DNA of 64,000 nt from Saccharothrix luteola (GTDB lineage Bacteria > Actinomycetota > Actinomycetes > Mycobacteriales > Pseudonocardiaceae). This document shows, one piece after another, positions 39,342-47,159 of this stretch. The position numbers were made by a program, and so were the translations under genes. Where the stretch lies: NCBI RefSeq assembly GCF_020859565.1, contig NZ_JAJHUO010000005.1, positions 39,621 through 103,620 of the forward strand. Reading direction: 5' to 3'. The number at the start of each line of letters is the position of its first letter. The stretch's first letter is position 1. The notes below the pieces were generated by a model that saw nothing but the letters and a program-made list of their open reading frames with translations, had not been told where the DNA came from and searched no databases.

Positions 39342-40265
39342 ATGCACACGGCGAGTCTGCAAAACCTGGTCGACGTCGAGGGACCGTTCGTCTCCGTGTA
39401 CCTCGACGTCGGCGATCACGTGGACCTGCGATGGCGGGCGATGCGCGATCAACTCCAAGCCATGGCCGCCGACCCGTACCTCGTGGCATTGGCGCACAAC
39501 GCGATCATGTCCGGCACGACCCCGCGCGGCCTCGCCGGGCGTGGTCTGGTCGTGGGCGGCGGACGGGTGCTGGTCGACCAGTACGTCCCGGTCCCACCGA
39601 CCGGCTACACCGCCCGAACCGGCCCGCTCCCCTACATCCTGCCGCTGGTCGACCTGTCCGAACCCCTCCTGCCGCACGTGGTCGTCCAGGTCGGCGAGCA
39701 CGGCGCGGACCTGCGCGGCGTCGACCCGACCGGCCGCCCGGTGGCGGTGGCGACCGTGGGCGCGCGGCGTCCCGGACGGCGACTCGACGCCCAGGAACTG
39801 GCCGACGTCGCCGAGGAAGCCGCCACCCTGGTCGACCTGCTGGGCGCGCCGCTGCTGGTGCTGGCCGGGCCGTTGGCCGGGCGGCGCTCACTGCGGGTGG
39901 CCTTGCCGACCCGCTACCACCACTTGGTGGTCGAGGTCGAGGGACCACCCGATCGGGCCGTGCTCCACCTGGCCGGACGGGCGAACCAGGACGCCCGGCG
40001 CGCGGTGGTCGAGCGATTCCGGGACGAGTCCACGCGGCTCACCGGACGCGCCGTGCACGGACTGGTCGCGGTCCGGCAGGCGTTGGCCGAGGGCCGGGTC
40101 GACACGCTGCTGCTGACCGACACGCTCGTCGGCTCGCAGCAGGTCGACGACGGCCGGGCCGACGAGGTGCTGCCGTTGCGGGCGGTCGAGTGCGGGGCCG
40201 AGATCGTGCTCGTCGGCGGGGCGGTTCGGCTGCACGAGGACGTCGGCGCCCTGCTCCGCCAGTGA
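39342..40265 (+). CDS. Vms1/eRF1-like (Rv2629/baeRF2-type) protein
   Basis: A 307-residue protein of the bacterial eRF1-like/Vms1 superfamily, most like mycobacterial Rv2629. Features are the opening FVSVYLDVGDHVD, LAGRGLVVGGGRVLVDQYVPVPP, LVDLSEPLLPHVVVQVGEHGADL in the middle domain, and AVHGLVAVRQALAEGRVDTLLLTD in the last domain. Such proteins are proposed to act on stalled or resting ribosomes; the bacterial members are poorly studied and Rv2629 is a dormancy gene. GGGGAGG precedes the ATG. The SigF-type promoter upstream fits a stress role. Confidence 0.85.
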   Translation: MHTASLQNLVDVEGPFVSVYLDVGDHVDLRWRAMRDQLQAMAADPYLVALAHNAIMSGTTPRGLAGRGLVVGGGRVLVDQYVPVPPTGYTARTGPLPYILPLVDLSEPLLPHVVVQVGEHGADLRGVDPTGRPVAVATVGARRPGRRLDAQELADVAEEAATLVDLLGAPLLVLAGPLAGRRSLRVALPTRYHHLVVEVEGPPDRAVLHLAGRANQDARRAVVERFRDESTRLTGRAVHGLVAVRQALAEGRVDTLLLTDTLVGSQQVDDGRADEVLPLRAVECGAEIVLVGGAVRLHEDVGALLRQ

Positions 40266-40634
40266 TCTCCGGTGATCTCCGGTGATGGCCACTGAGGCCG
40301 GGTGATGCCCGGTGACGTCCACTGCTACCCCAGCCGGGGCCCGGTCCCGGCCGACGATTGCGGTCGTGACGGAATTGCGGTGGTGGGCGATCGCGGTGGC
40401 GGCTGGTGATTGCGGTGGTACGTGATTGCGGTGACGGCGGCTGAGGTCGGGACGGTCGGCGGATGGTCGGCTGGGTGAGGCGGATGGGGTGGCACGGGGG
40501 GGTGGTTGGCGAGGGCTCCTCATGGTTTTAACCGAGGTGCGGTAACGGTGTTTCCGTACACTTTTGGCCGTTGATCACTCGAAAGTGTGACCGGACGACC
40601 GACCGACCTGCGGAAACGGTGGACATGACGTGAT
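40266..40634. repeat. Intergenic region with GATTGCGGTGG-type repeats
   Basis: About 370 bases. The first part has CTCCGGTGAT twice. At 40355-40445 a unit near GATTGCGGTGG(T/C) recurs four or five times, resembling the G-rich tract at 3600-4145. The end is AT-richer and holds the dyad ACACTTT...AAAGTGT (40558-40588). No gene is visible. Confidence 0.55.
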
Positions 40635-41597
40635 TCACCTCCGCAGCATCCGCAGCACGGCCCGTTCCACTGTCTCACGATCAGCCGACCTCGGTCTGAT
40701 CATCACCCCGTCGTGGTACCGCCGCACCACCCGCGGGTCGACGTAGGACCTCCTCGCCACCGCCGGCGTGTTCCCCAAGTGCTCCGCCACCTCCCGCATC
40801 ACCCCCGCCTCCACCCGCTTCCGCCCCCGCGCGGACTCCGGCCGGCCTTCCCTCGCGAACGCCGCCGCCGCCAGCACGGTCGCGTGCCACGTCCGCAAGT
40901 CCTTCACCGAGAACTCCGCCCCGACCATCTCCTTGAACCTCTCGTTCACGTCATCCGACCCGACCGCGTACCCCCGCGCGTCCACCAGCAGCCGCTCGTC
41001 CCCGCCCCGCCCCCGCAGCAACCCCCGCACCGCCCGCGCCAACGCCTCGTCCTCCACCACCGTGGTGAACTCGATCCCGCCCTTCGCCGGGTAGCAGAAC
41101 TCCACAGTGGACCGCCGAACGGCCACGTGCGAGCACAGCAACGTCGCCACGCCGTGCGTCCCGTTGTCCGCCGCGTACGTCTCACCCCCGACCCGGAACA
41201 CACCGCGCTCCAACACCGCCAGCGCCACCGCCAGCACCCGCCGCCGCGACCGCCCCCGCCCGCTCAGCTCCCGCGCCACCTCCGCCCGGAACCCGGGCAG
41301 CACGGGCGCCAGCGAGAGCACCCGGTCGTGCTTCTCCTCGTCCCGGTCCTGCCGCCACCGCTCGTGGTACAGGTACTGCCGCCGCCCGGCCGCGTCCGTG
41401 CCCACCGCCTGGATGTGGCCGTTCGGGTGCGGGCACACCCACACGTCGCGCCACGCGGGCGGGATGACCAGGGACTTGATCCGCGCCACCGACGCGGCGT
41501 CGAGCGGCTCGCCGTCGGCGTCGACGTAGCTGAACCCCCGGCCCCGGGCACGGCGACGCCAGCCCGCCTGGGCCGGATCACTGCGGCGCAATCTCAC
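40635..41597 (-). CDS. DNA topoisomerase IB
   Basis: A 320-residue poxvirus-like type IB topoisomerase. The N-terminal domain has SLVIPPAWRDVWVCPHPNGHIQAVGTDAAGRRQYLYH, typical of bacterial TopIB. Catalytic elements include RVGGETYAADNGTHGVATL with the first Arg region, VKDLRTWHAT, and the nucleophile Y285 in RSYVDPRVV. It relaxes supercoils through a 3'-phosphotyrosine bond. Start codon GTG. It is divergent from the glutamate-cysteine-ligase-like gene. Confidence 0.93.
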   Translation of the reverse strand: MRLRRSDPAQAGWRRRARGRGFSYVDADGEPLDAASVARIKSLVIPPAWRDVWVCPHPNGHIQAVGTDAAGRRQYLYHERWRQDRDEEKHDRVLSLAPVLPGFRAEVARELSGRGRSRRRVLAVALAVLERGVFRVGGETYAADNGTHGVATLLCSHVAVRRSTVEFCYPAKGGIEFTTVVEDEALARAVRGLLRGRGGDERLLVDARGYAVGSDDVNERFKEMVGAEFSVKDLRTWHATVLAAAAFAREGRPESARGRKRVEAGVMREVAEHLGNTPAVARRSYVDPRVVRRYHDGVMIRPRSADRETVERAVLRMLRR

Positions 41598-41661
41598 AGC
41601 GGCCAGGTTCCCGACCGCGACCGAGTGAAACGCCCGTCCCCCGAACGATTCGCAAGACCGT

Positions 41662-41687
41662 GGTTGAAACCGCGGCCGAGTGGGTAT
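41662..41687 (+). promoter_or_regulatory. SigF/SigB-type promoter of the YbdK-like gene
   Basis: GGTT (41662-41665), 16 bases, GGGTAT (41682-41687). Transcription would begin only a few bases before the ATG at 41697, so the message is nearly leaderless. Confidence 0.7.
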
Positions 41688-41696
41688 GGGACCGGC

Positions 41697-42785
41697 ATGA
41701 CGGAGCCGTGGACCGTGGGCGTCGAGCAGGAGTTCCTCCTAGTCGACCCCGAGTCGCGCCGACCCGTGCCGCTGGCCGATTCGGTCGAGCAGCACGCCGG
41801 CGCGGGCCACGACGTGCAACGGGAGCTGACCCCCTTCCAGATCGAGGTCGCCACGCCGGTGTGCCGGACCGCCGAGGAGCTGGCGGAGCAGGTCATCGGT
41901 GGTCGCATCCACCTGGCGAAGGCCGCGCACGCGGCGGGCTGCCGGCTGCTGGCCTCGGCGATCCCGCCGATCGGCACGCTGGGCCCGCCTCCGGGCACGG
42001 ACGACCGCCGCTACCGCATGATGGAGCGCACGCACCGCGCGATCATCGGTGGTCAGGGCGTGTGCGGGATGCACGTCCACGTGGGCGTGCCGGACCGGGA
42101 CGTCGCGGTCCGCGTGGCGAACGCCCTGCGCCCGTGGCTGCCGACGTTGCTGGCGTTGAGCGCGAACTCCCCGATCGAGCAGGCCGAGGACACGGGTTAC
42201 GCGAGTTGGCGCACGATCGTGTGGTCGCGGTGGCCGATCAGCGGCCCGCCGCCGCACCTGGGTTCCGCCGCCGAGTACGACCGGCTGGTCGGCGCGCTGG
42301 AGTCGACGGAGGTGCTGCTCGACAGCGGGATGGTCTACTGGGACGTGCGGCCGTCCGCGCAGCACCCCACGGTCGAGGTGCGGGTAGCGGACATCCCGAT
42401 GACGGCGCGCGAGGCGGTCGTCATCGCCGAGGTCATCCGGGCGTTCGCCCGCACCGCCGCCGAGTCGGGGGAACCCGAACGGGTGGATGACATGATGTTG
42501 CGCGCCGCGTACTGGCGGGCCGCGCGCGACGGCGTGGACGGCTTGGCGGTCGACCCGCGCACGGGCAACCTGGTGCCGGCCCGGGATCGCCTGGCCGAAC
42601 TGGTGTCGTGGTGCGCCGACGCGCTCGAGGACGCCTCCGCGCTGTCCACTGTGGAGGATCACGTGGCCTGGCTCGGCGCGCACGGCAGCGGCGCCGCGCG
42701 CCAGCGCCGGGCGTTGGGCGGCTCGCCCGACGCGCGCGGGCTGGTCGATCTGATCTTGGCCGAAACGGTCGACGACGGCCGTTGA
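41697..42785 (+). CDS. Glutamate--cysteine ligase family protein, YbdK-like carboxylate-amine ligase
   Basis: A 362-residue GCS2-family ligase. Motifs include TVGVEQEFLLVDPESRR at the start, FQIEVATPVC, CGMHVHVGVPDRD in the core, and YWDVRPSAQHPTVEVRVAD. YbdK joins glutamate and cysteine weakly; actinobacterial members may make other amides. In these bacteria mycothiol replaces glutathione, so the true product is uncertain. A SigF-type promoter is close upstream, which suggests a stress-related thiol or amide product. Confidence 0.9.
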   Translation: MTEPWTVGVEQEFLLVDPESRRPVPLADSVEQHAGAGHDVQRELTPFQIEVATPVCRTAEELAEQVIGGRIHLAKAAHAAGCRLLASAIPPIGTLGPPPGTDDRRYRMMERTHRAIIGGQGVCGMHVHVGVPDRDVAVRVANALRPWLPTLLALSANSPIEQAEDTGYASWRTIVWSRWPISGPPPHLGSAAEYDRLVGALESTEVLLDSGMVYWDVRPSAQHPTVEVRVADIPMTAREAVVIAEVIRAFARTAAESGEPERVDDMMLRAAYWRAARDGVDGLAVDPRTGNLVPARDRLAELVSWCADALEDASALSTVEDHVAWLGAHGSGAARQRRALGGSPDARGLVDLILAETVDDGR

Positions 42786-42803
42786 GGTCTACCGTGAAGG
42801 ATT

Positions 42804-42822
42804 CGACGCCGCGCCGGCGTCG
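42804..42822. terminator. Hairpin between the YbdK-like and STAS genes
   Basis: An eight-base-pair stem CGACGCCG/CGGCGTCG with a three-base loop, 19 bases after the ligase stop and 22 bases before the STAS start. It may end or attenuate transcription. Confidence 0.5.
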
Positions 42823-42843
42823 CTGAGTGAGAGGAGTACCGGC

Positions 42844-43203
42844 GTGCCAGAACCCGCGGCGACGCTTGCTTCCGTTCGGGTCGACAGACCCGCGGACGGC
42901 GTAGTTGTGCTGCACGTGTCGGGCGAGTTGGACACGAGCAGCGCGGAGGAGTTGACCAGGCCGCTCACGGAGCACCTGGTCGAGAACGTGCGGGGTGTGG
43001 TGGTGGACCTCGGTGGGGTGCGCTTCCTCGGTTCGGCCGGTTTGGAGTCGCTGGTCGTCGGCAGTCAGCGGGCGAGCGCTCTCGGCGTCCCGCTGGTGCT
43101 GGTGGCGACCAGCCGGGCGACGCAGCGGCCGATCGAGGCGACCGGGCTCAGCTCGGTGTTCACCGTGGTCGGTTCCGTGGAAGAGGCGTTGACCCGGTTC
43201 TAG
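42844..43203 (+). CDS. STAS-domain anti-anti-sigma factor
   Basis: A 119-residue STAS protein with the SpoIIAA fold: VVLHVSGELDTSSAEELTRPL, VVVDLGGVRFLGSAGLESLVV with the phosphorylatable serine in FLGSAGL, and RPIEATGLSSVF. Such antagonists free a sigma factor by binding its RsbW-type kinase. GTG start with GAGAGGAG upstream. It may partner the RsbW-like protein at 37511 or one encoded elsewhere. No phosphatase gene is nearby. Confidence 0.9.
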   Translation: MPEPAATLASVRVDRPADGVVVLHVSGELDTSSAEELTRPLTEHLVENVRGVVVDLGGVRFLGSAGLESLVVGSQRASALGVPLVLVATSRATQRPIEATGLSSVFTVVGSVEEALTRF

Positions 43204-43239
43204 GGGTTCGACTTCCAGGGGATCGACGCCCTACCAGCC

Positions 43240-43590
43240 CTACCAGAACCGGCGGACCGTCCTGATGGCGCAGCGCACCGCCCCCACCGGGGGCAGTGCG
43301 CCCGCCGGGGGGACCACCCACCGGGATCGCGCCGCCGGGATGCGCCGCGGACCGTGCCAGTAGCGGACGTCGGGCGGCGGCACGTGCCCCGCCACGGGTT
43401 CCGGGTCGGGTCTGGCGAGGAACAGCCAGCGCAGCCGGCGGCCGGGCACGGCGAGGATCGGCCCGAGCGGTCCGGCGGAGCGGAGGTGGGTGCTGACCTC
43501 GGCGCCCCAACTGGCCGGCACCTCCACCGCCACCGCGCCCTCGGCCAGCACCAGGGATGCCAGTGATTCGTCCACGTGCCACGGTTCCAT
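43240..43590 (-). CDS. Hypothetical protein, possibly primase/polymerase-like fragment
   Basis: A 116-residue basic protein with VEVPASWGAEVSTHL, GPILAVPGRRLRWLFLARPD and WVVPPAGALPPVG. This order (small-molecule-like strand, LxF core, PPxG loop) recalls short actinobacterial proteins related to bifunctional primase/polymerase domains, but I am not certain. No catalytic acidic triad is evident. It is last in a same-strand run after the deaminase, 58 bases away. Confidence 0.55.
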   Translation of the reverse strand: MEPWHVDESLASLVLAEGAVAVEVPASWGAEVSTHLRSAGPLGPILAVPGRRLRWLFLARPDPEPVAGHVPPPDVRYWHGPRRIPAARSRWVVPPAGALPPVGAVRCAIRTVRRFW

Positions 43591-43648
43591 GCCCGCCGAT
43601 GGTGGCGTCGGCTCGTGTCGGGATTGTGTCGCCGTGCAGCGCGGCGCG

Positions 43649-44104
43649 TTACACCTGGCCGATGTCCTCGAACCACAGTTCGGGCTTGGCGGCGATGAAG
43701 TCGGTCATCATCCGGACGCACGCCTGGTCGTCCAGCAGCGTGATCCGGACACCGTGCTCGGCGAGCCAGTCGTGACCGCCGTGGAACGTCCGGGCCTCGC
43801 CGATCACCACGTGGGGTATCCCGAACTGGCGAACGAGCCCGCTGCAGTACCAGCACGGTGACAGCGTGGTGACCATGACGGTGTCGCGGTAGCTCGCCCG
43901 GCGGCCCGCGGCGCGGAACGCGGCGGTCTCGGCGTGGGTGGACGCGTCGCCGTCCTGGACCCGCCGGTTGTGGCCGCGGCCCAGGAGGGTGCCGTCGGCG
44001 GCGAACAGGGCCGCGCCGATCGGGATGCCGCCCTCGACGAGCCCGGCGCGCGCTTCGGCCACCGCCACCGCGAGCATGTCCTGTGCGTCCGCGCTGTTGT
44101 CCAC
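43649..44104 (-). CDS. Cytosine deaminase-like enzyme (fungal FCY1 type)
   Basis: A 151-residue zinc deaminase. Zinc-site residues are H57-A-E59 (THAET) and P83-C84-W-Y-C87. The protein resembles yeast cytosine deaminase along its length: GGIPIGAALFAADGTLLGRGHNRR, TTLSPCWYCSGL, and the C-terminal PELWFEDIGQV that caps the active site in the yeast enzyme. It should convert cytosine to uracil in pyrimidine salvage, though guanine or other bases are possible. GTG start. It follows the TfoX-like gene by nine bases and is in the run headed by the CHAT gene. Confidence 0.88.
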   Translation of the reverse strand: MDNSADAQDMLAVAVAEARAGLVEGGIPIGAALFAADGTLLGRGHNRRVQDGDASTHAETAAFRAAGRRASYRDTVMVTTLSPCWYCSGLVRQFGIPHVVIGEARTFHGGHDWLAEHGVRITLLDDQACVRMMTDFIAAKPELWFEDIGQV

Positions 44105-44113
44105 GGCGCCAAC

Positions 44114-44443
44114 CTACTTGGGCGGCAGGGTCTCGACGAACTCCCGCGCCCGGCCGATCCAGTCGGTGAGGCCGGAGTCCTCGTCGAGCGCCGAGCCGTC
44201 CACCACGACCCAGCCGCGCATCACCTTGCCGGTCATGTCGAAGACCCGCGTCCCGGGCAGGGCGAGGCACGCCTCCGCCGCGTCGGGGCCGACGCGGGCG
44301 ATCATGTCGTCACCGGTCACGCCGACGAGCATGTTGCCGTGCAGCAGGAACGCGATGCCGCCGAACATCCGCTTGGCGCTCAGGCCGGGCAGGTCGCCGA
44401 CCTCGTCGCGGATCCGTTCGGCCAGGTGCTCGTCGTATGCCAT
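44114..44443 (-). CDS. TfoX N-terminal-domain protein
   Basis: A 109-residue TfoX/Sxy N-terminal-domain protein: LAERIRDEVGDLPGLSAKRMFGGIAFLLHGNMLVGV is the family signature, with ARVGPDAAEACLALPG after it. The C-terminal TfoX domain is absent, as is common in actinobacteria, where the role is unknown. ATG start. It lies 24 bases after the CHAT gene and nine bases before the deaminase, so the three look co-transcribed. Confidence 0.9.
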   Translation of the reverse strand: MAYDEHLAERIRDEVGDLPGLSAKRMFGGIAFLLHGNMLVGVTGDDMIARVGPDAAEACLALPGTRVFDMTGKVMRGWVVVDGSALDEDSGLTDWIGRAREFVETLPPK

Positions 44444-44467
44444 CTCCCGGTCCTCCCCACTCGACGT

Positions 44468-47083
44468 TCACGCACCGAAGCACAGGAACCCGGCGCTCGC
44501 GGCGAACGCGGCGTCGCCGTCGTCGCGGTGCGCCTGCTGCGCGCCCGCCAGCGCGACCGCGGGCGGGTGGCCCGCGCCGAGCCTGCGGTGCAGGTCGACC
44601 ATCAGCGGTGTGGTCACCTCGGCCGGCACGGGGATGACCGGCGCGACCAGCGTGCGCGTGCCGAGCCCGAGCAGCGCCGCGGTGAACCCCATGAGCTCGT
44701 CGCCGGGCCGCACCGCCGACAGGCCCGAGTCGCACGCCGACAGCACGACCCGCGCGGGCGGTGTGCGCAGCCGTTCGAGGTCGTAGACGGTCAGCGGGCC
44801 GTCGGCCAGTTCCAGCGCCGAGAACAGCGGGTTGTCGGCGCGGAACGAGCCGTGCGCGGCCACGTGCGCCAACGGCGCGCCGTCCATCGCCGACGCCACC
44901 GCGTCCACCGTCGCCTCGCCGCCCACCAGCACCGAAGCCCCGACCGGGCCGAGCGCCGCGATGGCCGTGATCTCCGTCGGCGCGGCCGGCAACCGCGGAC
45001 CCGCCGCCAAGACCACCCGATCGTGCGACACCAGCACGGATGTGGCGGCACGCAGCCACACCGTCGCCGACGGCACCACGGTCACCGCACGGCCGCGGCA
45101 CGCGGGCAGCGCCGACCACGGCAGGCCGCCGAGCCGACCGGTCGGCGCGAGCACCAGGGGCCGGTCGTCGAGCCGTCGCCGCAACGGTTCCAGCAGCCGG
45201 TTCTGCAGCAGCCGGGCCGCGTGCTCCGCACCCGCTCGCACCGGCGTGCGGTCGACGTGGTCGGGCAGCGTCACCAGCCGGTGCAGGGCGAACCGCAGCA
45301 GCCGCAGCTCGCGCACCGCGCCGGCCGCCGGGCCGAGCCGGTGCAGCGACGCCCGGCCACCCGCCACCACCACGGCCAGCAGCTCGCCGTCGTGGTCGAC
45401 GTACTCCACCAACGCCGACGTGCCCAACGCCCGCTCCAGCTCGCCGACCGCGGGAGGCTTGAACACCGCGCCACCACCGCCGGTCCGCCGGGTCAGCTCG
45501 CGCACCCGCTGCTCGCCGCGCACCTGCCGCTGCCGCAGCGCCGCCGTCGGCCGCCCCGCCGTGGACGCCGCTTCCAGGTCCGCCGTCACGGCCCGCAGCT
45601 CCGCCAGCGCGTCGGCCAGCCCCGAGTCCTCCGGCGGCCGGGCGGGCGTCATCCGCAGCGCGCCCGCGCGCCACGCCTCCGCCCAGCTCAGCACCCGGCC
45701 GGCCCGGCCGCCCGCGACCGCCGCGCGCAGGCCTTCCGACGCCAGCGCCGCGCCCTGCGCGCCGCTCAACGCCCGCAACTCCGTCGCGCCCAGCGACACC
45801 CGGTACTCGTCCAGCAGCGCCAACCCGCGCCGCAACGCGATCTGCGCGCCGCGCGCGTTGCCGAGCAGGTCGCGCCGCAACGCCTCGGCGTACCAGCCCT
45901 GCACCCGGTGCGCGGCCGGTCCGCCGCGCCTGGCCGCGCCCGCCGCGGTCAGCTCCGCCACGGCGCGCGAGCGGTCGCCGAGGTCGCGGGCGACCAGCGC
46001 GCCGTCGACCCGCGCCTCCAGGCCCGCCATCCGCCAGCCCAGCGCGTCCAACCGGGTCGCCACCCTCGTCAACGCCGTCACCAGGGCCCTGGTCCGCTGC
46101 CCGCTCAGGTACGCGGCGCGCAGCTCCACGTGCCGCGCGCCTTCCGCCCACACCTCGCGCTTCTCGCGGCGGAAACCCTTGCGCGCGGCCACCGCCATCT
46201 CCACGGCCCGGTCCAGGTCGCCCTCCAGCAACGCGATCCTGGCCCGGTAGAACAGCGCCTCCGACCGGGCCAGCACCAGGTCGCCGCCCAGTTCCCCCAA
46301 CGCCCGGTCGGCCGCCGCCCGCGCCTCCTCCAGCAGCGGCACGGACACCAGCAGCTCCAGCCGGTTGATCAGCAGCGCGGGCCGCGGCACCGCCAGCCGC
46401 CGGTACTCCCGCTCGGCCTCGGCGAACATCGTCAACGCCCGCGGCACGTCGCCCGCGCGTGACGCGGAGATGCCCGCGTTCCACCGCACGTCGGCCACGG
46501 CGAGCGCCTGGTCGAGCTCCCGGTAGAGCGAGGCGGCGCGGTCGAAGTCCTCGTCCGCCGCACGCAGGCCGCCGGTGTAGGCGCGCAGCAGCCCGCGGTT
46601 GTTCAGCGCCCGCGCCTCCACCAGCCGCTCGCCGAACCGGCGCACCACCTCGATCGCGCCGTTGTACTCGCGCAACGCCTCGTCGTAGCGGCACAGGTAG
46701 TGCAGCACCAGGCCCCGTTGCATCCGGCCGCTGCCCGCGTCCACGCCGCGCAGGTTCGGCAGCGCCGCGTTGATCGCGCGCAACGCCTGCGCGTGCCGCC
46801 CGGTGTTCGACAGCACGAACGCGAGGCTCATCCGGGCCAGGGCCGCCGAACGCGCCGAACCCGCCCGTTCGGCGATGCGCACGGAACGGCGCAAGTGGCG
46901 CAGCGCCGCGTCGAAGTCGTGCAACTCGCGCAACGCCAGACCGATCGCGCGTTCCGCGGCGGAGGCCTCTTCGTCGTCGCCGGAAGTCCGCGCCGCCCGC
47001 AGCGCGGACCGGCCGATCTCGATGGCCGCCCGCGGATCCCGCTGCCGGGCTTCCAGCGCTGCGGCGGCGGAAACCCCTGCCAC
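44468..47083 (-). CDS. TPR-CHAT caspase-like protease
   Basis: An 871-residue protein. Residues 1 to about 450 form TPR-like helical pairs (for example SARSAALARMSLAFVLSNTGRHAQAL and EARALNNRGLLRAYTGGLRAADEDF). The C-terminal 280 residues are a CHAT domain, the caspase/separase-like cysteine protease fold, with His744 in AAHGSF and Cys784 in SACDSG, both intact. No signal or membrane helix, so it is cytoplasmic. TPR-CHAT proteins serve as triggered proteases in conflict and signalling systems, including the type III-E CRISPR effector. GTG start with AAGG upstream. Divergent from the subtilase, 76 bases away. Confidence 0.92.
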   Translation of the reverse strand: MAGVSAAAALEARQRDPRAAIEIGRSALRAARTSGDDEEASAAERAIGLALRELHDFDAALRHLRRSVRIAERAGSARSAALARMSLAFVLSNTGRHAQALRAINAALPNLRGVDAGSGRMQRGLVLHYLCRYDEALREYNGAIEVVRRFGERLVEARALNNRGLLRAYTGGLRAADEDFDRAASLYRELDQALAVADVRWNAGISASRAGDVPRALTMFAEAEREYRRLAVPRPALLINRLELLVSVPLLEEARAAADRALGELGGDLVLARSEALFYRARIALLEGDLDRAVEMAVAARKGFRREKREVWAEGARHVELRAAYLSGQRTRALVTALTRVATRLDALGWRMAGLEARVDGALVARDLGDRSRAVAELTAAGAARRGGPAAHRVQGWYAEALRRDLLGNARGAQIALRRGLALLDEYRVSLGATELRALSGAQGAALASEGLRAAVAGGRAGRVLSWAEAWRAGALRMTPARPPEDSGLADALAELRAVTADLEAASTAGRPTAALRQRQVRGEQRVRELTRRTGGGGAVFKPPAVGELERALGTSALVEYVDHDGELLAVVVAGGRASLHRLGPAAGAVRELRLLRFALHRLVTLPDHVDRTPVRAGAEHAARLLQNRLLEPLRRRLDDRPLVLAPTGRLGGLPWSALPACRGRAVTVVPSATVWLRAATSVLVSHDRVVLAAGPRLPAAPTEITAIAALGPVGASVLVGGEATVDAVASAMDGAPLAHVAAHGSFRADNPLFSALELADGPLTVYDLERLRTPPARVVLSACDSGLSAVRPGDELMGFTAALLGLGTRTLVAPVIPVPAEVTTPLMVDLHRRLGAGHPPAVALAGAQQAHRDDGDAAFAASAGFLCFGA

Positions 47084-47159
47084 GAACCCACCTTATTACC
47101 AAGTGGGCTGTGGTAGCTTGCTCACACCCGGCACCCGTCGACGTCGCTGTGAGGCCTCG

